Shown here one piece after another: positions 54,659 to 64,000 of a DNA stretch of 64,000 nt. A program made the translations under genes and the position numbers. The stretch lies in assembly GCA_040437565.1 (NCBI GenBank), contig JBDOQK010000007.1, forward strand, positions 558,001 through 622,000, read 5' to 3'. Origin of the DNA: Albugo candida. Lineage: Eukaryota > Oomycota > Peronosporomycetes > Albuginales. Position 1 is the first letter of the stretch, and every line of letters starts with the position of its first letter. Below the pieces are notes generated by a model, which saw only the letters and a program-made list of their open reading frames with translations, ran no database searches and was not told the DNA's origin.

Positions 54659-57244
54659 CCTGGTATTCGATATGTCACTCAAAAATTGCAGACGCTGCTC
54701 AAAAAAAGTATTGAAAGGATCAGAAAAAGCTGAAGATCACATGTGTGCGCTTCCATATATGCGCAGATGGGCGGGTATCATTCTTTCTTGATTCATTTTG
54801 GTTGTGCGGGGATCATTTGCAAACCAATTGGATTTGCCATACTCTGGTTTGTATCGGCATCAATAATTTGTCATATACTTTGCCATGTATTGATATTGGT
54901 TGCAACAACTTGATCGTGTGCAGCAACTCGTCTTCCTGCTTATTGAAATTTACACCGTTTTTATCGCAACAAGAATTATTGCTTGACAACATAGAAGCAC
55001 TATTTTCAAAAAAAAAAAGATTAAAGCGAATATATACGTCCTTCACAATTGGCGTGCGTAATAATTTCCAATGCAGACTAAAATTACAAGTACGGAGTGC
55101 TCAACCTTTCGAATACATTATTTTGTTCAAAATCACTTGTATTATATCCTCTAGCGACTTTATCACTTTTCGCTGTTGAATGATATGACACAAAAAGCCT
55201 CGTTGGCTTACATATTCAGTAACGTACATTCAGTGTTCAGATATGTCCCGTTCAAGTGCCCAACTTAGCCTCCTTACCTCCAACTTATAACAATGCGTGC
55301 ATACGTACGTCAATCTATGTCTCAATGAATATGTATGTGGTGATGTAATCTGTAATCGGCCGAGGATTCTCGAGAGAATCAAAGCGGTATCAAAATGTCC
55401 GATCGTAAGATTTTGATGATTAGACCACCAAATTAGTACAGAATGTGCGATCTTTTGATCGCATGGGAGCACAATAATAACTACCATCACCTTATGTGAC
55501 CCTCTCTATTACAGTTTTTTAGTGCGATCGCATTCACATGCCGCTCAATGATAAAAAATTTACCGGATGTAACTTTTACATTATTTTATAGCTTGCGCAA
55601 TTCATTGACATTATTTGCTGGCGCTAGAACTATTTACACAAGCGCCACTGAAGACATCCATTCGATTACTGAGGGATCAATTCAGATGCACACACATATT
55701 TTAGACGATTTCTCGAAGCATNNNNNNNNNNNNNNNNNNNNNNNNNNNNNNNNNNNNNNNNNNNNNNNNNNNNNNNNNNNNNNNNNNNNNNNNNNNNNNN
55801 NNNNNNNNNNNNNNNNNNNNNAAAAAAAAAAAGATTAAAGCGAATATATACGTCCTTCACAATTGGCGTGCGTAATAATTTCCAATGCAGACTAAAATTA
55901 CAAGTACGGAGTGCTCAACCTTTCGAATACATTATTTTGTTCAAAATCACTTGTATTATATCCTCTAGCGACTTTATCACTTTTCGCTGTTGAATGATAT
56001 GACACAAAAAGCCTCGTTGGCTTACATATTCAGTAACGTACATTCAGTGTTCAGATATGTCCCGTTCAAGTGCCCAACTTAGCCTCCTTACCTCCAACTT
56101 ATAACAATGCGTGCATACGTACGTCAATCTATGTCTCAATGAATATGTATGTGGTGATGTAATCTGTAATCGGCCGAGGATTCTCGAGAGAATCAAAGCG
56201 GTATCAAAATGTCCGATCGTAAGATTTTGATGATTAGACCACCAAATTAGTACAGAATGTGCGATCTTTTGATCGCATGGGAGCACAATAATAACTACCA
56301 TCACCTTATGTGACCCTCTCTATTACAGTTTTTTAGTGCGATCGCATTCACATGCCGCTCAATGATAAAAAATTTACCGGATGTAACTTTTACATTATTT
56401 TATAGCTTGCGCAATTCATTGACATTATTTGCTGGCGCTAGAACTATTTACACAAGCGCCACTGAAGACATCCATTCGATTACTGAGGGATCAATTCAGA
56501 TGCACACACATATTTTAGACGATTTCTCGAAGCATTAACGAGTGTAGCTACGCTTAGAGATTCGGAGTGTAGAGCAACGCGTCAATAATAAAGTAGGATG
56601 TCCCCTACAGCTTTACCAGAAAAAATACGGACTATCCTCTGTATGCTACTTACATAGTACTAAGTGTCCTGGTCCACCTCTGAACAAGGCTTGTTTGTTA
56701 GCAACCAACGACGACTTCGGTCCTGTCTAATTCCCAGCACTGCAAGCAGAAGTTTGTACTACTAAACTCTGAGAAGCACATGAACCCAAGATGGTTACCG
56801 AGCCCACCAATTCTCTCTCTTTAACGTTTTTATTGTTAATCATGGTTTGCAAAGTTTTCACCTTGGGCTCAGAATTCATTCATTTTGTCAGCAACAGCGG
56901 TACAATTTAAGCAAAATACTTGCTGATTCCCAGCTACTCAGCGTCGTGTAATCCAAACTATTCGACCAAAAGCTCTCATTCGTGTATATCCGGAGCAATT
57001 AGGCTATCCAGAAACTGCTCCAACAAACGTTCACCATTTGCACACACAGCGTAATATTTCCAATCTTGCGGCAGTGTCAAATCATTTTCTAAAAATAACT
57101 TCGATATGTCGTGTGATCATAGCAAAAGGGTTCTACCAGCTCATGTGTTGTATATCATAAGCCCACCCGTTATAATTGCCAATACTCAGTAAGGACTTCT
57201 TTTGTATGCAAAATGAGTCTGTTATCTCTCCTCGTAACACTTCC
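54659..57244. other. Intergenic, AT-rich, no recognisable gene
   Basis: Open frames of 80-145 codons occur (for example plus 54,745-55,179) but are Cys/Ile/Phe-rich, cross a poly-A tract of 11 and show no motif. About 800 bases are a gap artefact. 56,536-57,244 holds nothing recognised. Confidence 0.45.
55008..56535. repeat. Gap 55722-55821 with duplicated 714-bp flanks
   Basis: Bases 55008-55721 recur exactly at 55822-56535 around 100 N, starting at a run of 11 A. The longest overlap; all duplicated frames here are artefacts. Confidence 0.97.
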
Positions 57245-58320
57245 AGCCATTACAAACCTCCAATGTAGAAAAATACGGGCCATACGCCGTTTCCTTTTCC
57301 ATGTCCGTCCCTTTTCAACCAATTCATCACATATCTGATTTCTTCCTCACTAAAGCTGTGCTTGAAGTGTGGAAACGCTCTAAATTGGATATTCTCGACA
57401 CACAGGATTCCAAAACTCCTTTGGTGAGCTTTCTCCACTCAAATCCTACCACAGGATCCATTTCGCCATAACTATCAAAAGTAGGACATCTTTGAACACT
57501 TGAATCATTTGGCTAGCCTCGGTTNNNNNNNNNNNNNNNNNNNNNNNNNNNNNNNNNNNNNNNNNNNNNNNNNNNNNNNNNNNNNNNNNNNNNNNNNNNN
57601 NNNNNNNNNNNNNNNNNNNNNNNNAGTGTGGAAACGCTCTAAATTGGATATTCTCGACACACAGGATTCCAAAACTCCTTTGGTGAGCTTTCTCCACTCA
57701 AATCCTACCACAGGATCCATTTCGCCATAACTATCAAAAGTAGGACATCTTTGAACACTTGAATCATTTGGCTAGCCTCGGTTCGGGTAAGTAGCCTGAA
57801 AGAACGGCAACACCTCCGAGTGTGTGCGGATATTTGTAAGCCTGTGAATATGGACACTCCACTTCCTTGGCTAAATCCAGCCAAGACAATTCGATGTGAT
57901 GAAATTCCTTTTTTTAATTCGCTCTTCAATAGATTGGTGAAGTCGAAGTTGCGATAGCTCAATACCGTTGGCTCCCTGTTCATCCCGTGAGCTTACTGAT
58001 GTGATATCGTACTGCTCTAAAGGGTCAAATCAGAATTTCATTTCCAGAGTGCTATATATGCAAAGGACTCGAGAAATCTTCCGCGTGATAACATGTTGGA
58101 CACCCAACGGAAGGACAAAATGAACGTATGGAAGGCTCTTTCAAAGTATTTCCATGCCACTGGCCCATCCGTGACCTGTATCTCCGATTCTGTCAATCCT
58201 ATCCTCTTTATGAAGCAAGATAGAAGCATGACCATACATTACGACTGCGGTCGGCTCAGGTCGAGATATGTGTATCGTTGTTTCTTTATCCGGCTTCATT
58301 GCGCCCTGATGGGTCCAAAA
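57245..58320 (-). pseudogene. Decayed acyl-protein thioesterase (APT/LYPLA type)
   Basis: Pieces of an alpha/beta hydrolase lie in order on the minus strand but in different frames. N-terminal: AVVMYGH and GDTGHGWASG (usual HGLGDTGHGWA). Then PYVHFVLP; DEQGANG; GISSHRIVLAGFSQGSGVSI with the nucleophile serine in GFSQG; GGVAVLSGYLP; and C-terminal VENIQFRAFPHFKHSFSEEE with an intact histidine, then IRYVMNWLKRDG. These are hallmarks of acyl-protein thioesterases, which remove palmitate from proteins. At least four stops or frame changes break it and I could not remove them with introns of plausible size. A gap artefact lies in the middle (57525-57624). The GFSQGS serine and GHSF-like histidine are preserved, so decay may be recent. 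Confidence 0.75.
57366..57783. repeat. Gap 57525-57624 with duplicated 159-bp flanks
   Basis: Bases 57366-57524 recur exactly at 57625-57783 around 100 N, inside the thioesterase pseudogene. Confidence 0.97.
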
Positions 58321-59653
58321 TGAGAACAGCAGTACATTTCTACAAGTTGTTAGAAACTAAACTTGAAGACATTTAGACTCATGCAAGCGCCTTCAAGTCA
58401 AGTACATCATATCGTGATCCGACTCAAAGCGACGCTGTCACTCCCCTTTAAGATCAATTACTACATTCGTGACTGCACCACAAAACTTCGTCAAAGATAA
58501 AGGTACAATGATCTCAGCTCAATTGTAGCTCACCGAGTGAGCGATTTTTGGATCCTGGGGAATGCACCAAATGGCGTAGTTTTCACCAATTAAGACCTAA
58601 AACTGTCAATTTTCCGCTATTTATCTCCCATCCCTCCCATATGCAGCCAGCATTAGACACTTCGTGTGGTGTGAAATGAATGGGTGTGATACTTCGGTCG
58701 ATTTTTCAAAAAAAAGAACAACGTTGCCGTACGTTTGTGTGTCCTTTCGCACCGTGCAGGACTATGAGCCGGTTTGATGCATCGAATTCTGCGAAAATCG
58801 TGATCCGTTGAGAAGTATCATGAGATCGTTAGCGAAAAAGTGCCTCTATTGAGAGTTTTGCACATCTTTCGTATATAGAGGTTCTGCTACGCGGGTAGAT
58901 ATGTCTGATTATTCAGTGGGAACATCTTGCTATGTTTCAGCTTCACATCACTTGACCAGAAGCTGCATTTTATCGATCGGAATCATACAGGAACAGCATA
59001 TCCAATTACATGCATGATGAAACACTTTATCGATGCAAAATCGGAACGGACTACCGCTAAGTGGATCAATATTGCGGTGTTTCTCATTCTTTAAAATATC
59101 GAGGTCCTCACATAAGTGTCATTGGTTCTATTGCTAGTGAAAATCATGTTAGGTTGCAATGTAGGCAGGCTTAATACCACTGCGCATATAAAGTAAAAAT
59201 AAATGATACAGTCAAACGACCGCGTCCGGGACATCTACCGGGAACTGGGCTCGTTTATGGTATCTGTTACCGAAAAAACCCATACAACTTTGATTTCATT
59301 GCGCAAATGCATAGTTAGGTGAAGTCGTGACATTCAGGGCTGAGAGTGAATCATCAGATTAATTTACAGTGCATGATAGCAACCGCATAGAAATCCGTGA
59401 GTTATGTGTCACTCCGATTAGCAAACGAAAGGACCAGGGTCTTGAATATAGAAAAGATGCCTTCACAACTAAAAGCAGCAGTTTATATCAAGTACTCAAT
59501 CAGTACATTGTCTTACTCGCACATATGTATGCTGATGTGGTACACATCAAGCGCCCAAGCATATAACCGGTTACCATTTATTGAACCGAGGATTGTTGTT
59601 GGTTGGCGATCACCGGGCTGTAAAATTGCGCAACTTTCTTCCATCTCTCCACA
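58321..59653. other. Intergenic, no recognisable gene
   Basis: One plus-strand frame at about 58,935-59,092 (LHFIDRNHTGTAYPITCMMK then HFIDAKSERTTAKWINIAV) has normal composition but is short and isolated. The last 100 bases hold the uL24 5' leader, with a pyrimidine-rich stretch (CTTTCTTCCATCTCTCC) just before the splice donor at 59,655, in keeping with ribosomal protein genes. Confidence 0.4.
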
Positions 59654-60229
59654 AGTGAGTCAAATACGCGACAATTCCTTTATTCCGAGTCTAAAGCTCT
59701 TTTTTATGCATTGATGTAGTGAAATTCAACACAGCTGTGACGTCATCTCGCCGAAAGTGCCGCAAAGCACATTTTGGTGCTCATTCAACCCAACGCCGCG
59801 TTTTGATGAGCGCAAACTTGTCTAAAGATCTACAAAACAAATACAACGTACGTACAGCAGTTTGGTCAGCAAAGACCAAATTCTGACATCCTTCAACGAC
59901 TCACACTCACTATCGATGGCTAGGTTCGCTCTATACCAATCCGCAAAGGTGATGAAGTCACAATTGTTCGCGGAACATACAAAAATCGCGAGGGAATGGT
60001 GACGAACGTGTATCGTAAAAAGTTTGTGATTTACGTTGAGCGTGTCGTCAAAGAAAAGGCTAATGGAGCTTCCGTTCCGATCGGAATTGCTGCTTCCAAT
60101 GTCGTCATCTGCAAACTCAAATTGGACAAAGATCGCAAAAAGATTCTCGAACGTAAGAATCGTGCTGTTGGTGATAAGAACAAGAGCAAATACACAGAGG
60201 CTGATGTCGCAATGGCTTCGGTTGATTAA
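59654..60229 (+). CDS. RPL26: Ribosomal protein uL24 (L26e), start codon split by an intron
   Basis: Cytosolic large-subunit protein uL24, 144 residues. The coding sequence lies in exons 59,720-59,847 and 59,924-60,229, plus a single base, A at 59,654: splicing of a 65-nt intron (GTGAGT...GATGTAG, 59,655-59,719) joins ...CCACA-A to TG-AAATTC, making ATG AAA TTC. No other in-frame ATG precedes the conserved N-terminus [19 protein letters not shown] second 76-nt intron separates KYN from [20 protein letters not shown]. The KOW motif and the [13 protein letters not shown] and [14 protein letters not shown] blocks are strongly conserved. The first in-frame ATG in the unspliced DNA is only at residue 32, which would lose the N-terminal domain. 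Confidence 0.9.
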
Positions 60230-60301
60230 ACGGAACGAATTTGCCTTCACGAGATGAAGATAATAGCGCAAGTATTAAGGGCAGAATTCTCGTTTTTTCT
60301 C

Positions 60302-63300
60302 TCAATATTCTGATATTTTCTTCATCTCACGATGAATCATATCTTTGAGAGATAGCTCAGGCGTATCTGAACACATCTCCAGCAACAACTGAACAAAATC
60401 GATTTCCCTGTGACTCAGCTCCTGAATCCTCACTTCTTGCGTGCTGAGTGTTTGGATCAGGAGGTGGACAATGGGAAGACAAGAAGGCATACGCTTCTTG
60501 ATAGCAACTGTCAGTTTTTTTCCGGCTTCTAAAATGGCCCCAGCTGTAGCTTTTCCCCGGTCTTGAAAATTCCAACATTTTGACGATAGCTCCGGCAGCT
60601 GGTTGAGATTCATTTTACTTCCGGTACAGCTTATCCCCAGGCGATCACCGTGCTTTGCTAGAAAAGTTTCCAGCAGAGTGGCTCTGTGTTTCTCCTGGAT
60701 CGATAGCAGCGTAATGTCAACATATTTTGCTGTGATGGGACACAAGTACTCACCGCCTCGTGAGTCGACAAGGCTTGCTTTGTAGCCTCAAGCTGCTCGT
60801 ATGCTGTGGCTTTTTCTTTCGAGAGTTTCTCAACTTGTTGATAAAGCATATCCGTTGTAGCAGTAGCAAGCTCACGATCGGCGCTCAGCCTTGCCTCACC
60901 CAAGAGTTTACGATGTAAATGGTGATCCTTCCCTTCGATCTCGCTACCAACGTTACGTTCAAAGCCGCACACAACTTGACATGATCCTGCACGTACCGGG
61001 AGAGCTCTTCCACCTTTCGTGTAGCCTCATTAAGAAGTTTTTGATGAATATGAAAATGTCGCTCTTTTTTCTGAAGCGCGACAAGTTGTTTTTGTGCCTC
61101 TTGTTTCTCTTCAAACCATTGCTGCAGTTTCTTTTTCATATTGGGAGGTAGCGCTGATTTCGACGTTTTTAATCGCGTTCCGTAGTTGTCCTTGCATGTG
61201 ATTGTTGCAAGTCTCATTTCCAGTCGAGCATTTTCATCCTGGAGACGGCTAAGACCATTTCTCTGCCTTTCAATCTCACACTCATAATCGTCAAATACTT
61301 TGGCCCAATTCGAAGTCTGCTCGTGCATTCGAAGTTTGCGTTTGAGTGCTACGATTTCAAGCTTCAGATTTTCCATTTGGATTTCCAGCAAAGTTTTTGT
61401 TTCTTGTTCTCTCAGCTTGGATTCTTGTGCATCGGTTTGAGCAATTTGACGAAGTTTCTGCTGTTCTTGTACAATTTGTAAGAGAGCATCATAATTTTTG
61501 CGTAAAATTCTTTCTTTGCTCGAGCTGATTTTGGCCTGAATATCGTTAATGGTTGACGGCGTTTCATTTGTTGTGTATTCTGGCCTCCATTTCCACGAGT
61601 TTGGATCATTCTTGGTGCGTTCTATTCTGCTGTACGAATTTGCATGGTCGTCATTTCTTGGAAACTTCTTTGTTCCTTCCGAAATATGATACATCCCCGA
61701 TCGAGACGGGGAGTCCATGGGATATTCGCATTCTATGGGATCGCACTGCCTTCCTTCATGTTTGCGATCAATTTCATCAGATTGTACACAATCATAGGCT
61801 TCATTGAAGCTCTTTTCAACAAGCCCATTGTCCTTTACATGAATCGTAGTATCCTTTGGCCTTACTTTTGAGAACCTGCTGTCCGAACTAGACTCAGGAG
61901 CGTCAGAATGACCATCTGAATCAGGATTTGACGTATCGGTAGGTGCACACGGAGTTAATTGACTTCCTTGGCGACAATGATTATCTCCAAGTGCTTCGCT
62001 GGGCATCAAATGCCATTGATTTGGATCGCTCCATAAAGTATCTGATACTGTGTTGGCTTCTGCTCTCGCTTTCAAGTGCTGTGCCTCATCTCGCTCTCGA
62101 TCCCTACATCGTTTCATTTGCTCGAGTTGCCTAAGCGGAGTGACCGCGTCAACTTCTCCTCCCATGATGTCAAGCTTTTGTTGGGTGAAGGCTTCCAACC
62201 AACTTCTAACATCTTGTTTCGATTGATTGATGAGAGGATTACTTGCTTCCTCTTGGGGATTACAAATTGGAGAAGATGGAGTACAAATTTCTGCAAAAGA
62301 ATGATCCTCAGGCTCAATCAAAGCAGTATGATCAAAATCTGCGGTAGTTTTTTCGTATGAAGAAGACTTAATGCATTTCTCTCCAAAAGCGTTTGTAGTC
62401 GACGAAGACACGGCAAGAGAGTCAATGATGTCTTTTGCAAAAGAATCTTGTAGGGTGTTATTGATAGCGTTTAGATGAAGGTACGTCTTACAATTCGCAG
62501 TAAGAACCAATAAAATCTGCTTTGCCACGCTCGAATTGATTGTATCGAGACTTGGTGCATTATCGCTTCTAACTTTCTCGTCTGCTTGAGGTTTGTAGCA
62601 TTCAATCACTTTTCGTACTTCATCCAAGTCAGTAAAATCTGACCTGCCTTTCACAGATACAGGAAGTCTTTGAAAGTTCGCAACATTTATAATGCTCAAA
62701 GTTGTGCTCTTCATTTCCGACTGAATGGATATGGTACAAAAGTAGTGCGTGAGGACTTCGCCGTCGGCCGTAATTCTTTTTTCTTGTGCGACGACGCGCT
62801 TCAATTTTGCTTCTTGTAGCGTTGACAAGATGTCAGCGTTTTTAATTGTCACCCTCGTTACATTACAAGCCGATAATACTTCTGCTGTGCTTTCTCGCGG
62901 GTGAACTTTCGAGTTGGGTCGTAAAAGATCAATAATGGTATCATTTGCGAGCATCCAAAAGCAAAGACTGATAGTCGGACTTGTTTCTAGTGATAAATCG
63001 TACTGCCGAAGCAAGTGTAAAAGCACCAAACCCACTTGTCCGTGATCTTCCATTGCTTGTTCAAATGCTGGGGACGCAGTAAATGTAGCTTTTACGCTCA
63101 ATTCGGGCTCGTATTTTGCGTCCACATTCAAGCAATCTCTCCCAAAAACAGTACGAAATTGATGTGAAGAATCGAGTCCTACCGATAAAATGCAGCTATT
63201 TCGTCCATTCGATACGTCTTTGATGGCATTTAACGCTACGTGATCATAAAATTCCATGTGGTAGGAAGCGTCTCCCGTCATAACTTTATCCCATTTCCAT

Positions 63301-63434
63301 TTGGTTATTGCATCTTTTTCCTCGAGTTGTACATACTCTCCGAAGATAAGAGACTTTTTACAAGGATTCAAAGCAATTGAGCGAATGAATTCAACAGTGT
63401 CAGTGGATTTTGCTTCGTACGCGATAGAATCCAT
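60302..63434 (-). CDS. Kinesin-like protein lacking ATPase motifs
   Basis: Three exons (60971-63434, 60754-60932, 60302-60694; introns of 38 and 59 nt) encode 1,011 residues. The first ~340 residues have the layout of a kinesin motor without its catalytic motifs: WKWDKVM (for F-DKVF), GRNSCILSVGLDSSHQF where GxNxxxxAYGQTGSGKT is expected, CFWMLANDTIIDLL (for EIYNExxxDLL), HYFCTISIQ instead of SSRSH, STTLSIINVANFQRL instead of LxLVDLAGSE, and a final LLVLTANCKTYLHLNAIN. It should not hydrolyse ATP. Residues 400-560 are acidic and disordered; from about 620 to the end a long coiled coil suggests a dimeric rod. A conserved globular C-terminus follows the last coil. A start at 63434 is the first ATG. 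Could alternatively be an unrelated coiled-coil protein, but the order of motor-like blocks argues against that. Confidence 0.65.
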
Positions 63435-63601
63435 TTCGCCCAAAATACGACACAAAAAGGCATATATTTATAACCTCTCTCAAAATTGCTACAGCATCAC
63501 TGAGCGCGCTATCTGTATAAGATACTTGCACTTCTAGTTACGTCACTTTGCCAAACGCCGTGACTTGGCATCGGTTATCGTCAAGCAATTTAAGCATTAA
63601 T

Positions 63602-64000
63602 TCATTGCAAGCACTCTTCAATCATATCGACCATCAATGCATCAGTAAGACGTTTTGTAAGACCCCGCTCTTCGATTGAGTACTGAGATCCCAAAAGTGA
63701 TAGCGATCGTTTCTTGAGAAAATTGGATTTTTGTAGAAAGTTTACGTCTCCATACTGCTGCGATTCGTCTGAATCGATGTTGGGCAATCCTTGTTGGCTG
63801 AGCCAGTACAAAAGAAAATCCGATATGTTTGGTATATGCTTTGCTTGAGACCATATTGCCTCATATTGCTCGCAAGGATCGAGATTGGTAAGCGCTTCAT
63901 CGAGCAAGAACCTCTGAGTCGACACGTATTCAGCATTTTCAGCCACTCTAATCCAATCTCCCTCCTTCATTCCATGACTCACAAGCTCCTTAATCGCGCT
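63602..64000 (-). CDS. C-terminal part of a gene cut by the window edge
   Basis: The minus-strand frame is open from 64000 to a stop at 63602 (at least 132 codons) and begins SAIKELVSHGMKEGDWIRVA. It is helical, with ENAEYVSTQRFLLDEALTNL, then EAIWSQAKHIPNISDFLLYW, and ends LTDALMVDMIEECLQ. No family recognised. It lies 168 bp upstream of, and on the same strand as, the kinesin-like gene. Confidence 0.6.
   Translation of the reverse strand, partial: SAIKELVSHGMKEGDWIRVAENAEYVSTQRFLLDEALTNLDPCEQYEAIWSQAKHIPNISDFLLYWLSQQGLPNIDSDESQQYGDVNFLQKSNFLKKRSLSLLGSQYSIEERGLTKRLTDALMVDMIEECLQ

Noticed and set aside
54745-55179. 144-codon plus-strand frame
   Set aside because: Crosses a run of 11 A, Cys/Ile/Phe-rich, partly duplicated by the gap artefact, no motif.

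Overview
This is eukaryotic nuclear DNA, most likely from an oomycete. White rust (Albugo) is my best guess, from the compact gene spacing, the very short introns (about 36-65 nt where I could place them) and gene architectures typical of oomycetes (myosin with C-terminal PDZ-like domains, RGS-DENN protein). This is inference: no marker gene fixes the genus. An intraflagellar transport gene suggests a flagellated zoospore stage.

The assembly matters for every gene call. There are 14 runs of exactly 100 N, and each is flanked by an exact direct repeat of 35-714 bp: the sequence just left of the gap is repeated just right of it. This is what unmerged overlapping contigs look like. Removing the 14 extra copies (3,622 bp) and 1,400 N leaves about 59 kb of real sequence. 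Several genes (NEK-IFT57, OGDH E1, RGS-DENN) look interrupted or internally duplicated only for this reason.

Layout. 1-7.2 kb is gene-dense: a coiled-coil gene cut by the left edge, mitochondrial GABA transaminase, a DOT1-like methyltransferase, and a NEK kinase fused to IFT57. 7.2-23.6 kb is a decayed accessory island: a coiled-coil reading frame broken only by TAG codons, a diverged coding repeat, an arginine-methyltransferase scrap, two Ty1/copia fossils (12.1-17.2 kb and 19.6-22.4 kb), unrecognised remnants and a SpoU methyltransferase remnant. 23.6-38.9 kb is gene-dense again: thioredoxin-like protein, mitochondrial uL22, PDZ-ZZ protein, MEMO, 2-oxoglutarate dehydrogenase E1, MYND protein, myosin with three PDZ-like domains, PAS-like protein and a LarB-like enzyme. 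38.9-43.5 kb is mostly empty but carries a 5S rRNA-like sequence. 43.5-54.7 kb holds a DEAD-box helicase, a large basic protein with paired-cysteine motifs, a syntaxin, a Ubc4-class E2 and an RGS-DENN protein. 54.7-59.6 kb is sparse, with a decayed acyl-protein thioesterase. The right end has ribosomal protein uL24 (start codon made by splicing), a kinesin-like protein without its ATPase motifs, and a gene cut by the right edge.

The genes are unlinked housekeeping and signalling functions, not an operon. Four encode mitochondrial proteins (GABA-T, uL22m, OGDH E1, probably LarB and the helicase as well). GABA-T and OGDH E1 belong to adjoining carbon routes (GABA shunt and TCA cycle). Cytoskeleton and trafficking are over-represented: myosin, kinesin-like protein, IFT57 fusion, syntaxin, DENN. 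The most notable object is the NEK-IFT57 fusion, which puts a ciliary-type kinase and a flagellar transport subunit in one polypeptide.
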